Assembly (NCBI GenBank): GCA_035606665.1
Contig: DATNEY010000021.1
Span: forward strand, 1 to 64,000
DNA from: DASUGC01 sp035606665
GTDB taxonomy: Bacteria; Acidobacteriota; Vicinamibacteria; Vicinamibacterales; SCN-69-37
DNA: 64,000 nucleotides
Direction of reading: 5' to 3'
Position numbers and translations under genes: made by a program. Below, one piece after another: positions 16,353 to 25,360 of this stretch (positions within the stretch are counted from its first letter, which is position 1; each line of letters opens with the position of its first letter). The notes under the pieces are model-generated. The model was not told the origin of the DNA. It saw only the letters and a program-made list of their open reading frames with translations, and ran no database searches.

Positions 16353-18989
16353 TCAATCCTGCTTGAGCTCGACCGCTGGATTCACGCGCGACGCGCGGCG
16401 GGCGGGGATGTAGCACCCCCCGAGCACCGCGAGCGCGAGCACGACGGCAGCTGTGGCAAATGTCGCCGGGCTGGTGCTGTGGATGCCATACACCTGCGAG
16501 CGAAGCAGGCCCGCGCTCCAGACGGCCACGGCCGCTCCGGCGACAAAACTCACCGCCACGAGCTGACCACACTCGCGCAGGAGCACGCGCTTCACAGCGC
16601 CGGGTGTGAGCCCGAGCGCGAGTTTGATGGCGATTTCCCGCGTGCGCTGCCGGACGGCCTGCGCGGTGACACCGTAGACGCCAATCACCGCGAGCAGCAG
16701 CGCCACCGCGCTCAGCGCACCCAGGAGACGCAGGTTCAACACGTTCAGGGACAGTTCGCTGTCCATGAGATCGCCGAGGCTCATGAATCCATACGCGGCC
16801 TGCTCGGGATTCGCCGACGCAATCGCCCGCCGCATCTCCATCGTCATCTCACCGAGCGGTCTGTCGGTGCGCACGAGCAGCGCCATTCGAGTCGCGTCGC
16901 GCGCGTCGATGGGCAGGTACACGGTCGGCGGCGTGGGTTCGTAAATGGTCTTCTCCTTGATGTCGGCATAGACGCCGACGATCGTTCGGAGAGGAGTGGC
17001 CGCGGCGTTGCCGCCGCGCGGTACCACCCTGATTTGGCGCCCGACGGCCCGGCCGTCGCCAAAGTACGCGGCGACGAATGCCTCGTTCACGATCGCGACC
17101 GGCGACGACTCGCGGTCCGTCGCTGCCAGCAGCCGGCCGGCCCGGGCTGTGAGTCCCAGCGCCGCGAAGTAACCCGCATCCGCGATCCGGGTATTCGCCT
17201 GGCGAAGATCGCGGCCATCCGCCGGCGGCGGATCCGTATCGAGCGCCACGGAACGTGCGTTCGAACCGCCGACGCCTGGCGGCACATCCACAACACCGGC
17301 CTCACGGACGCCGGGGATGGCGGCCAGCGCCGCGGCAATCTGTTCGAGTACGACCCTCTGCGACTCGGGCGTGCGGAACTTGTCGCGGGCCAGGTTGAGA
17401 CGCGCATGGAGCAGACCGGCTGTGTCGAAACCGGCATCGACCCTCGCTTGAGCGCGCGCGCCTTCGACGAGCACGCCGGCGCCGCAGAGGAGCACCAGCG
17501 CGAGCGCCACTTCCGCCGCCACGAGCACGCGCTGGATGCGGCGTCCTCGACGGCCTTGCGATGCGCCTCGCGCTCCAGCGGCGTCGAGTCCCATCCGGCC
17601 GCCGGCCGTTGCCTGCACGGCGATCAGGACGCCAGCAACAAGCGAGGCCGAGATCACGGCGCCCATGGCCATTGCCGCAACCGGCCCATTGACGACGGCT
17701 TCTTCCATGCGCGGAATGCTGAACGACCGCATCGCCACGATTGCGCGGGATCCCCAGATCGCCAGAGCGATTCCGGCGACGCCGCCAATCGTGAAGAGAA
17801 GCACGGTCTCCGTGACGAGTTGCCGGATGAGCCGTGCGCGGCCGGCGCCCAGCGCTGCGCGTGCGGCCAGCTCGCGGTAGCGCTCGACGCTGCGTCCGAG
17901 GATCAAATTGACGACGTTGACGCAGACGATGAGAAGGACGAGCGCGGCGGCACCGAGAATCAGAAAGAGTCGCGGGCGCGCGCCCGCCCGCACCGTGTCG
18001 GCGTACGGCATCAACCGCAGACCCGCTGGCGCGGATGAAGGGAATTGCGCGTCTACTGTCCTGGCCGCGGCGTCCGCTTCGAGTTGTGCCTGCGCCAGCG
18101 TCGTGCCCTTGGTCAGAAGCGCGAAGGCGAGCAGCATCGAGTCACGCGCCGTGGGCAACGACGGATCGTTCAGGCCCCGCATGAGCCAAAGGTCGCCGCC
18201 CGACCAGTACGGCGCTGGAAACTTGAATCCTTGCGGCATTACGCCGATGACGGTGTATGCCTTGCCGTCGATGCGGAGTGAGGTGTCGAGAACGCCTGGG
18301 TTCGACGCGAACTGCTGCGCCCATAGCGTGTGCCCCAGCAGCACAACCGATGGCGCGCCCGGCACGTCGTCCGCGGCCGAAGGCAGACGTCCAATCTCCG
18401 GCGCTGTACCAAGCAGTGCGAATGCACGCGAGTCGGTATAGACCATCCGGGCGCGCTCCGGCACCTGCCCGCCGGTGAGGCTGACCGACGACGTCCACGC
18501 CGTGGAGACCTGCTCGAACGCACTTCGCCGTTCGAGGAGCGCGCGTACGTCGGCTGGTGAAACTTCATCCTGAACGCGACCCTTCAACACCTGGCCGACC
18601 TGCACGATCCGCGCGCTGTTGGGGTAGGGCGGGGCAGCGATGAGTACGACGTTCACAACCGACAGCACGGATGCAAGGGCGCCGGTGCCGATCGCCACGC
18701 TGGCGATGCACGTGGCTGCGAATCCAGGCCGGCGGCGCAGCATCCGCAGTGTGTATCGCGCGTCGCGCACGAGGCCGCCGAGCCAGGGCCAGATCCACAC
18801 GTCACGTGCGTCGTCGAAGGCGATTTCGGTATTGCCGAGCGCGCGGCGGCTCCCGGCGGCCGGATTGCTCACACCGTCCCGCGAGAGCGCGTCCTCGCGC
18901 ATGGAACGGTGCGTTTCCATCTCTTCGCGCAGCTCGTCGGCCATGCGTCGTCGATTCAGCCAGAAGAACAGTCGTCGCAGGATTCTCAT
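16353..18989 (-). CDS. ADOP-type ABC permease (MacB/FtsX, duplicated), PadR-linked
   Basis: 878 residues. A cytoplasmic N-terminal segment (about 1-70, RRMADELREEMETH) typical of ADOP proteins precedes TM1 (RRRPGFAATCIASVAIGTGALASVLSVVN). Then come a MacB-type periplasmic domain, an FtsX core of three TM helices (LILGAAALVLLIVCVNVVNLILGR onward), a second periplasmic domain and a second FtsX core ending in PARRASRVNPAVELKQD. No ATPase gene is nearby, the reason this family is called orphan. Mechanotransmission-type activity like MacB or lipoprotein/peptide export is plausible. A GGAG Shine-Dalgarno precedes the ATG, and the PadR gene ends 9 bases upstream, so the two are co-transcribed. Confidence 0.9.
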   Translation of the reverse strand: MRILRRLFFWLNRRRMADELREEMETHRSMREDALSRDGVSNPAAGSRRALGNTEIAFDDARDVWIWPWLGGLVRDARYTLRMLRRRPGFAATCIASVAIGTGALASVLSVVNVVLIAAPPYPNSARIVQVGQVLKGRVQDEVSPADVRALLERRSAFEQVSTAWTSSVSLTGGQVPERARMVYTDSRAFALLGTAPEIGRLPSAADDVPGAPSVVLLGHTLWAQQFASNPGVLDTSLRIDGKAYTVIGVMPQGFKFPAPYWSGGDLWLMRGLNDPSLPTARDSMLLAFALLTKGTTLAQAQLEADAAARTVDAQFPSSAPAGLRLMPYADTVRAGARPRLFLILGAAALVLLIVCVNVVNLILGRSVERYRELAARAALGAGRARLIRQLVTETVLLFTIGGVAGIALAIWGSRAIVAMRSFSIPRMEEAVVNGPVAAMAMGAVISASLVAGVLIAVQATAGGRMGLDAAGARGASQGRRGRRIQRVLVAAEVALALVLLCGAGVLVEGARAQARVDAGFDTAGLLHARLNLARDKFRTPESQRVVLEQIAAALAAIPGVREAGVVDVPPGVGGSNARSVALDTDPPPADGRDLRQANTRIADAGYFAALGLTARAGRLLAATDRESSPVAIVNEAFVAAYFGDGRAVGRQIRVVPRGGNAAATPLRTIVGVYADIKEKTIYEPTPPTVYLPIDARDATRMALLVRTDRPLGEMTMEMRRAIASANPEQAAYGFMSLGDLMDSELSLNVLNLRLLGALSAVALLLAVIGVYGVTAQAVRQRTREIAIKLALGLTPGAVKRVLLRECGQLVAVSFVAGAAVAVWSAGLLRSQVYGIHSTSPATFATAAVVLALAVLGGCYIPARRASRVNPAVELKQD

Positions 18990-18998
18990 CTCGAGCTC

Positions 18999-19334
18999 CT
19001 AAGCTTCGAGTACCTGTTGCACGAGCCGCACCCTGCGGTCGAAGGTAGCGCGTTCCTTCTCGAGCTGGCGCCTGCCGCTCGCCGTGAGCGTGTAGTACCG
19101 GGCGCGGCGGTTGTTCTCCGAGAGGCCCCACGACGCCTTCACCCAGCCGTTCAGGAGGAGCCGCTGCAGGGCGGGATAGAGCGCGCTCTCGCCGATCTCG
19201 AGGGCGTCGCCCGACGCGATGCGCAGGTGCTCGACGATGCCATAGCCGTGACGGGGCTCGTGCGCGAGGGTTTTCAGCACCAGCAACTCGAGCGTGCCCG
19301 GGAGGAGGTCGGAGTCGATATTTGTGAGTCCCAT
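18999..19334 (-). CDS. PadR-family transcriptional regulator
   Basis: 111 residues, a short PadR (subfamily 1) winged helix: LLPGTLELLVLKTLAHEPRHGYGIVEHL, ESALYPALQRLLLNGWVKASWG, RARYYTLTASGRRQLEKE, then a dimerisation helix. It is the usual upstream partner of acidobacterial ADOP permeases and probably represses this operon, releasing on ligand binding or cell-envelope damage. The ATG codon sits inside a perfect inverted repeat (19330-19348), suggesting autoregulation. Confidence 0.92.
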   Translation of the reverse strand: MGLTNIDSDLLPGTLELLVLKTLAHEPRHGYGIVEHLRIASGDALEIGESALYPALQRLLLNGWVKASWGLSENNRRARYYTLTASGRRQLEKERATFDRRVRLVQQVLEA

Positions 19335-19348
19335 CAGTGGTTGATGGG
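19330..19348. promoter_or_regulatory. inverted repeat over the padR start codon, candidate operator
   Basis: CCCATCA-GTGGT-TGATGGG, perfect 7-base arms with a 5-base spacer. It overlaps the start codon of the PadR gene (CAT at 19332-19334). It is either an autoregulatory site or an RNA hairpin hiding the start. A TATCCT element lies 18 bases upstream of the start on the minus strand. Confidence 0.4.
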
Positions 19349-19377
19349 ACGGAGGATAGCAGGGTTTGGTTAGGCGG

Positions 19378-19399
19378 GTGGGCGGCCGGGGCCGCCCAC
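19378..19399 (-). terminator. GC-rich hairpin at the end of the EF-hand gene
   Basis: GTGGGCGGCC and GGCCGCCCAC form a perfect stem with GG in the centre, running into the stop codon of the minus-strand gene at 19399. Probably its terminator; it also separates that gene from the PadR-ADOP operon downstream. Confidence 0.5.
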
Positions 19400-20721
19400 T
19401 ATCGCCGGGTCACTGTGATCGTCGCCCTGAATTCACCGCGGTTGTCGGTCAGGATGTCGTCGTTCACGCGCAGGTACAGGCGGCCCGCCCGCTCGGCACG
19501 GTGGCCCTGGAGGTCGCTGCCGACCATGAACACCGGGCTGTTTCCGATCCGGGCGACCAGCGCGCCGAGGTTGCGATTCGGCAGCGGCGAGGCCGCGCTT
19601 GCGGGGCTGTTGACACCCTCCGCGTTCGCCGGGTAGCCGAGGCCGGATGCGTAGAAGATGCGTCCGGTGGCGGTGATGTCAATCGTGTCGCCCGCGGCGA
19701 GATCGATGCCGCTGTCCGTCCAGTCCCGCGTCGCCGCCACGGTGACGGTGCGCGGCGCTTCTCGCTGCTCACGGCCGCCTCGTCCTTGCCGGCCTGTTTC
19801 GAGGTCTGTGCCGATCACTTCGGACCTGGACAGGACGCCGTCGTTGTTGCGATCGAGCCACTGGAACGCCGCGAGGCTGCCGTGCCACTCATTTCGATCG
19901 ATCCGGTTGTTCCCGTCGAGATCGAGATCATCGAAGCGGTCGCCGCGGTCGTCGTCCACGTCGCTGATCAGGAACTCGTTGAGCGTGACCTGGTTGTCGC
20001 CGTTTCGATCGATCCGGTAGAAGTCCTCGACGTCCGTGCGCCATTCGCCGCGCGAGATGCGGCCGTCGCCGTTGCGATCGATCTGGCGGAAGCGCGCCTC
20101 GCTCCAGTCGGTCGGCGAACCAAAAGTGCCGAAGCGACTCCGGCCTGGCATTGTCGCTCCGAGGCGGACCTCGTCGCCGCTCAGGCGGCCGTCGTCGTTC
20201 CAGTCGTGTGTCGCGAACGATCGAGCGCTGCCGCGCCATTCCTGCCGCGTGATCACGCCGTCGCGATTCGAATCCATCTCAGCGAACCTGATCGCCGGAC
20301 CTGGCGGTGGTGGAGGAGTGGCTGGCTGCCGCGGCGTGGCTGGCGGAGGTGGCGCCGGTTGCGGAGGCGGGGCGGGCTGCGGCCTCGCACGGTTCACGCG
20401 GACCTCGGCGGGCGTCGATCCATCGCAATTGCCCATGCCGCGGGCGGTCACGCGGAACGTGCCGGTCTGAAAGTACTCCCGCGTGATGGTCGCGGGCAGT
20501 TCGCTGATGGGATAGGTGATGCCTCCCGTTCCGTCGCCGAACTCGAGAAACACCGCACCGCAGGGATTGGTACCGCGCACGACGAACTGAACGTTGCCCC
20601 AGTCGCCCGTCGTTGTCGCGGTCACGGACGTCACGACGCCTCGCCGACCCTGCGCAGAGAGGGTCACGGTGAGCATCAACATAGGTAGCAGTGCGCCTGT
20701 AAGTACGGCTCGGACACGCAT
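19399..20721 (-). CDS. secreted calcium-binding protein: six EF-hand loops plus PA-IL (LecA)-like domain
   Basis: 440 residues. Start ATG 20721 is chosen because GGGGGT lies just upstream and it opens a signal peptide (MRVRAVLTGALLPMLMLTVTL). A small beta domain (about 30-110) is followed by a Pro-rich linker and six EF-hand-type loops: DSNRDGVITRQE, DWNDDGRLSGDE, DRNGDGRISRGE, DRNGDNQVTLNE, DLDGNNRIDRNE, DRNNDGVLSRSE. The last about 120 residues (TRDWTDSGIDLAAGDTIDI, FYASG, RIGNSPVFMVGS, GRLYLRVND) fit the PA-IL galactose-binding fold. Calcium loops plus a Ca-dependent lectin-like domain suggest an exported carbohydrate or surface binder. No enzymatic motif is visible. Confidence 0.8.
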   Translation of the reverse strand: MRVRAVLTGALLPMLMLTVTLSAQGRRGVVTSVTATTTGDWGNVQFVVRGTNPCGAVFLEFGDGTGGITYPISELPATITREYFQTGTFRVTARGMGNCDGSTPAEVRVNRARPQPAPPPQPAPPPPATPRQPATPPPPPGPAIRFAEMDSNRDGVITRQEWRGSARSFATHDWNDDGRLSGDEVRLGATMPGRSRFGTFGSPTDWSEARFRQIDRNGDGRISRGEWRTDVEDFYRIDRNGDNQVTLNEFLISDVDDDRGDRFDDLDLDGNNRIDRNEWHGSLAAFQWLDRNNDGVLSRSEVIGTDLETGRQGRGGREQREAPRTVTVAATRDWTDSGIDLAAGDTIDITATGRIFYASGLGYPANAEGVNSPASAASPLPNRNLGALVARIGNSPVFMVGSDLQGHRAERAGRLYLRVNDDILTDNRGEFRATITVTRR

Positions 20722-20831
20722 AGAACCCCCTGGCCGCTGGTTCTGCACATGTCATGCCGGTCTGGGGCTCCGGGATACATCTTGCATACGCTGACGGTCT
20801 GGTCGCGCAGTGATCTAGGAAAGGAAACACC

Positions 20832-21353
20832 ATGTCCACACCACAGAACATCCAACCCGGCGCGAAGGTCGTCCCGTCTCTCTGGTATGTCGACAACGCC
20901 GAAGAGGCCGCGCGCTTCTACGCGTCCGTGTTCCCGGACTCGCGGGTGACGAGCGTCACCGATCTCCCGGCGGATTCACCGAGCGGTCCCGCGGGTTCGG
21001 TGAAGATCGTGGAGTTCACTCTCTTTGGTCAGCCCTTCATGGCGATGAAGGCAGGCCCGCTGGATCAGTTCAACCACTCCATTTCATTCACGGTGTACTG
21101 CGAGAACCAGGCCGAGATCGATCGGTACTGGAATGCCCTCGGCGAGGGTGGCACGCACGAGCCGTGCGGCTGGTTGAAGGATCGCTATGGCGTTTCGTGG
21201 CAGATCACGCCCAGCGTTCTGAGAGAGATGATCAGGGATTCCGATCGGAGCCGGGCGAAGCGCGTGGCCGAGGCGATGCTGAAGATGAGGAAGATTGACA
21301 TCGCCGCCCTCGAGCGCGCGTATGAGGGGACCAAGGCGCCGGCGCACGTGTAG
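20832..21353 (+). CDS. VOC-superfamily (PhnB/3-demethylubiquinone-methyltransferase-like) protein
   Basis: 173 residues with a strong AGGAAAGGA Shine-Dalgarno. The pattern PSLWYVDNAEEAARFYASVFPDS, FTLFGQPFMAMKAGP, FNHSISFTVYCENQAEIDRYW, and GWLKDRYGVSWQITP is the PhnB-like glyoxalase/VOC family. Despite database names referring to 3-demethylubiquinone methyltransferase, these proteins lack a methyltransferase fold; the substrate is unknown. Cytosolic, monocistronic, convergent with the next operon. Confidence 0.88.
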   Translation: MSTPQNIQPGAKVVPSLWYVDNAEEAARFYASVFPDSRVTSVTDLPADSPSGPAGSVKIVEFTLFGQPFMAMKAGPLDQFNHSISFTVYCENQAEIDRYWNALGEGGTHEPCGWLKDRYGVSWQITPSVLREMIRDSDRSRAKRVAEAMLKMRKIDIAALERAYEGTKAPAHV

Positions 21354-21385
21354 GGCGAGTCGCACGGACGGCTCACGCCAGGCTC

Positions 21386-24300
21386 TCACCTCAGTCTGCG
21401 TAACGCGGCGTCCAGACCGTTGCGCGCGACAGGCGAGGCCGGATCGAGAATCAACGCTTCGGCGAATAGTGCGGCGGCAGCGCGGTCGTTACCTGAATCC
21501 GCTTCGAACACCGCAAGATTCTCGTAGCGGCTCGCTTCGCGTGGTGCGGCGGCGACGGCGGCCTGAAAAGATCGTCGCGCGTCATCGCGCCGGCCGAGGG
21601 CGGCGTGAGCCGTCGCCTCCACCGTCAGATCGCGGGCACGAACGCCGCCGTGACGACGCAGGTCGTCGATAATCCTCAGCGCCTCGTTCGGGCGGCCCGT
21701 CATGACTTCGAGGACCGCTGCAAAGTACGCGGTGGGCTCGGCGGCCGGTGAGAGCGATCTCAGTCCCGCGACTGCCGCCGAGAGACGATTAGGGGTCCCC
21801 GCGTCGGCGAAGACGGACGCCAGCTGTTCGATCACGCCGACGCTGCTCCCGGCTTCCGTGAAGGGCCGAAGAACGGCCTCCGCGCCATCAAAGTCTCCCC
21901 GGCTCGCGAGAATCCGGGACACGCCGATGGCGGCCGCGGCGTGCCCCGGCGCACGCGACATCGCGGCGCGAAGCCGGCTCTCTGCAGCCTCAATTCTTCC
22001 CGCCGGCGCCGCCGACGCGACCAACCCGTTCACGAGCTCGACATCGTCAGGCCTGTCCTCCAGCGCCGCCAGGAGATCCTGAGTGGCGCCTTCGAATGCC
22101 TCGGAGCTGAGAAGCATGAGCCCCCGATCCCGGATCGACGAGGCCGACCGCCGTGCCGCGAGCACGAGGCCGGGTGCTGTTCCCGCCGTCTGCATCTGCC
22201 TGACACTCGTTACCGCATCCTCGGAGCCTCGTCCAAAGGCGCTGCGCGGCGCCGTGAATTCCAGGGCCAGACGATCGTCCCGCTGAATGTCCGCGCCCGC
22301 GGCAAAGATCCGGAGACTGGCCTCGGTACCCGCAACGAGCGACAGGAGCACGTCGGGCCCGGCCACGCGAACTGTCCTGAGATCCGCCGCGACTCCCGGT
22401 CGCTGCCAGTTCGTCCGGATCAGAGGCAGGCGCGATTCGAGCGGTTGCTGCGATCCGACCAGGAGCACGTCGCCATCGCCGACAGGCCAGAGCAGCGCGT
22501 GTGGAAACACTTCCACGAATGTCGCGACGATCGAACGGAAGTCGGCGGCGCTCATGTCGTAGGCGTGAGCCCATTGGCAGGCCAGACCGTCTTGTGACAG
22601 CCGGCCTCGAATTGCCTCGAACATCTCGCGCGTGAAGAGTCCGGCGACGCCGGCCATCCACGGGTTCGACGGTTCAGAAATCACGACATCGTAGGTGCTC
22701 CGGCCGAGCATCATGTGCGAACGGCCGTCGCCGAGGATGAGCCGGGATCGGGGATCGTCGAGGGCGCCCGCGTTCTCGCGCGCGAACTGGGCGGACGCTT
22801 CGACAACCTCCGGAGAGATCTCAATCGCGTCGACGCGCTCGACCGGGTGCCTGAGCGCGCTTGCCATCGTTACGCCGCTGCCGAGCCCGATGATCGCGAC
22901 TCGCTTCGGCGCCGTGTGCAGCAGAAGCGGTACGTGCGCCAGCAGCCGTTGTGTGAGCATGTCGCCGGCGTTGGACGCGTCGATCTTGCCGTCAATCGCG
23001 AGCGACACCACCCCGGCGAGGCGACGGACCGAGATTGTGGATGCCGCGCCCTCGCGGTAGTAGAGCAGCGATCCCGCCCTCAGAAGCGCGTCACGATGCC
23101 TATCCGGCAGGAACGGCGCGTACTTGTACGCGCCGCTGGAGAGCAGCGCGCGGTCCCACGACGGCCACATCCAGATCAACCCGAGGGCTGCGAGTGTCGC
23201 AAGCCCAAGGCCGGCGCGGTGTCGTGACTGGACCATCGACAGCGCGATGACTACGGCGCCGGCGGCGGTCAGCGTTGCTGCGACACGGACGGATCCCTGG
23301 AGCCCCAGACGGGGAACCAGGATGAACGCGCCGGCGAGCGCTCCGGCGATCGCGCCAACGGTGTTCGCGGCGTAGATACGGGCGACATCAGTCGCGGCCG
23401 GCCGACCCGCACGCACAACCAGACCGACCGTCAGTGGAAAGGCGACGCCGAACGCGATCGTCATCGGCAGCATTGACCCGGTGATGAGCAGCGACTGACG
23501 CCAGATCACGCCCTCGAAGCCGCCGCCTGCTCCGGTTGCACCAGCCACGGCGAGTGCAAACTGCGGTGACCATGATGATGCGGCCACACCCGCAATACCG
23601 GATAGCAATAACGACAGAGCGAGCATGGCCGGCGCAGGCCCCCGCCGGCCCAGCCAGCCCCCGAGGACCGATCCCAGTGCGATCCCGGCAATGAACGACG
23701 CGACCATCGCGCTGAACGCGAAGGTCGTCGGCCCCACGAGCAGTGACAGCAGCCGGGTCCATACGAGTTGGAGGATGAGCGATGCCGTTCCGGACAAGGC
23801 AATCGCTAGCGCTGCGACGTTGGCTGTCCGAGCAGACCAACCGTCCCCTTCGCCCTGGTCGGCGGGACGCCCGGCGCGGCTGTCGGCCGCGGGCCGATCG
23901 CGCGCCGGTGCCCGGGACAGTCGCCAGGCGATGGCGGCCGCGACGACGTTCAGGACCGCAGCGAGAGTGGTGGTCATCCGGAGGCCGAGGTGGGGAAGAA
24001 GAATGAACCCGCTGGCGATGGCGCCCAAAGTCGCGCCGAATGCGTTCGATGCGTAGAGCCGGGCGGTGAACGTCGCCGCGCTGGTTCCCGAACTCGAGGT
24101 CCAGCGAATGAGAAGCGGCAGCGTAGCCCCCATCGCCGTGGCAGGAATTGTGACCACGACGATCGCGGCAGTGATGCGCACGGCCGCGAATGCAAGTCCG
24201 CCGTTGCCGTCCGCGTACGCGAGCGCCAGCGCCGGCCTGATGGCTGCCACTTCGAGTGGCAGCATCAGCGCCAGCGCCCCGATCAGAATCTCGAGACCCG

Positions 24301-24556
24301 CGAAGCCCCGGAGCGCCGAACGTGCCTCAATTCGCGTGGCGACCCTGCCGGCAACTCCTGCGCCGATCGCGAGACCGCCCATGAACGCGGCGAGCACCGC
24401 GCCGGCAGCCGCGACGGTGTGTCCCATCGAGAGTCCGAGGAGCCGCGTCCATGCCGTTTCATAGATCAGGGCGGCCATGCCTGAGCAGCAGAACGCGAGG
24501 TAAAGCGGCCAGCGGCTCGCGCGAGGCAATGAATGTCTCTCGTCAGTGCTTGCCAA
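21386..24556 (-). CDS. fused MFS-like membrane / spermidine-synthase-like / TPR protein
   Basis: 1056 residues. Residues about 15-480 hold two sets of membrane helices, each opening with a similar motif (YETAWTRLLGLSMG; LQLVWTRLLSLLVG). Residues about 500-760 form a spermidine-synthase-type Rossmann domain with IIGLGSGVTMASAL (about 553), an acidic VDAIEISPEVVEAS, and VISEPSNPWMAG (about 630); the EPSNPW form is typical of fused MFS/spermidine synthases, whose aminopropyl transfer is unproven. The last about 200 residues are TPR-like repeats. It overlaps the upstream gene by 14 bases and is the third gene of an operon with an octaheme cytochrome. Substrate unknown. Confidence 0.82.
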   Translation of the reverse strand: MASTDERHSLPRASRWPLYLAFCCSGMAALIYETAWTRLLGLSMGHTVAAAGAVLAAFMGGLAIGAGVAGRVATRIEARSALRGFAGLEILIGALALMLPLEVAAIRPALALAYADGNGGLAFAAVRITAAIVVVTIPATAMGATLPLLIRWTSSSGTSAATFTARLYASNAFGATLGAIASGFILLPHLGLRMTTTLAAVLNVVAAAIAWRLSRAPARDRPAADSRAGRPADQGEGDGWSARTANVAALAIALSGTASLILQLVWTRLLSLLVGPTTFAFSAMVASFIAGIALGSVLGGWLGRRGPAPAMLALSLLLSGIAGVAASSWSPQFALAVAGATGAGGGFEGVIWRQSLLITGSMLPMTIAFGVAFPLTVGLVVRAGRPAATDVARIYAANTVGAIAGALAGAFILVPRLGLQGSVRVAATLTAAGAVVIALSMVQSRHRAGLGLATLAALGLIWMWPSWDRALLSSGAYKYAPFLPDRHRDALLRAGSLLYYREGAASTISVRRLAGVVSLAIDGKIDASNAGDMLTQRLLAHVPLLLHTAPKRVAIIGLGSGVTMASALRHPVERVDAIEISPEVVEASAQFARENAGALDDPRSRLILGDGRSHMMLGRSTYDVVISEPSNPWMAGVAGLFTREMFEAIRGRLSQDGLACQWAHAYDMSAADFRSIVATFVEVFPHALLWPVGDGDVLLVGSQQPLESRLPLIRTNWQRPGVAADLRTVRVAGPDVLLSLVAGTEASLRIFAAGADIQRDDRLALEFTAPRSAFGRGSEDAVTSVRQMQTAGTAPGLVLAARRSASSIRDRGLMLLSSEAFEGATQDLLAALEDRPDDVELVNGLVASAAPAGRIEAAESRLRAAMSRAPGHAAAAIGVSRILASRGDFDGAEAVLRPFTEAGSSVGVIEQLASVFADAGTPNRLSAAVAGLRSLSPAAEPTAYFAAVLEVMTGRPNEALRIIDDLRRHGGVRARDLTVEATAHAALGRRDDARRSFQAAVAAAPREASRYENLAVFEADSGNDRAAAALFAEALILDPASPVARNGLDAALRRLR

Positions 24557-25358
24557 TCGTTCGAATCTGCTGCAGCTCGCGGATCGCTCCTGAGAGCATG
24601 CGCTCGAATCGCTTGTCCGCCGAGTCCGATCGCGCCGACGCGTACGCTTTGATCGCGCGGTCGAAATCGAACAGCATCATCGATGCGGAGGCAATGCCCA
24701 GCTGCGGTCTCGGCCATTTCGGCGACGCCGCGGCCGCGAGATCGAAGAAGCGGCGCGCAATCGCGGGCTCGCGGATGAGCAGCGCCAGATCGCCGGCGGC
24801 GCAGAGGCCCGCGGCGTCGAGCGGCATTTCCACGATGCGAGCCAGGACCTCGCGCGCGTCCTTGCCCTTGCCGGCCTGAACCAGGTCAGCGACCTCCACC
24901 AATCGAGCCGCGGCACTCCCGGACTCGCCGCCACCTGGCGCGACTCGCTCTCGCGGCAAGAGCGAGAAATGCGTTTCCCACGGTATGGGCTCGGGCGGCA
25001 GCATCCAGGCGATCGGAACGACCACGACGTGCGGCAAATGCTCCGGTGCTGTGATCTCGAACAGCCAGAGTCCGCGAGTCGGACCGAGCAACGCCCATTC
25101 GCCGTTCTTTCCGGTGCGAACCGTAAATACGCGCTGGCCCTCGAACTGCCCGCCCATGGGTCCGCGAAGCGCATCGGTCTTGAGACGGGCCGTGGTGATC
25201 GGAGCTCCGCCTTCGGTCACGACCTGTCCCTTGAGCCGAAGCGGTGGATTACCTGGTGTCGAACCCGGAAAGTCCTGAGCGGGCACCGCAACTGTCGCGC
25301 CGCTCCACAACAGTACCGCCGCGGCAAGCACGCGGAGACGGAAGATGTTGGCAGCCAT
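24543..25358 (-). CDS. secreted carboxypeptidase-regulatory-like protein with helical repeat tail
   Basis: 271 residues. ATG 25358 is chosen over a TTG at 25364 because GGGAGG lies 7 bases upstream. Signal peptide LRVLAAAVLLWSGATVAVPAQ, then a CarboxypepD_reg/CnaB-like beta domain (RLKGQVVTEGGAPITTARLKT ... VRTGKNGEWALLG ... GLWLFEITAPEHLP), then an alpha-helical region (about 155-271) suggestive of TPR-type repeats. It sits between the octaheme cytochrome gene (2 bases away) and the MFS/spermidine-synthase fusion (14-base overlap), so the three are translated together. Probably a periplasmic scaffold; no enzyme motif. Confidence 0.65.
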   Translation of the reverse strand: MAANIFRLRVLAAAVLLWSGATVAVPAQDFPGSTPGNPPLRLKGQVVTEGGAPITTARLKTDALRGPMGGQFEGQRVFTVRTGKNGEWALLGPTRGLWLFEITAPEHLPHVVVVPIAWMLPPEPIPWETHFSLLPRERVAPGGGESGSAAARLVEVADLVQAGKGKDAREVLARIVEMPLDAAGLCAAGDLALLIREPAIARRFFDLAAAASPKWPRPQLGIASASMMLFDFDRAIKAYASARSDSADKRFERMLSGAIRELQQIRTIGKH

Positions 25359-25360
25359 TC

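Noticed and set aside
16257..18038. A 593-codon open frame on the plus strand opposite the ADOP permease.
   Set aside because: It is antisense to a clearly homologous permease, has Arg/His-rich low-quality translation and no family match; long antisense frames are common in GC-rich coding DNA.
20832..21353. 3-demethylubiquinone-9 3-methyltransferase, the common database name.
   Set aside because: The sequence is a VOC/PhnB fold without a SAM-binding motif; the name is a known misannotation.
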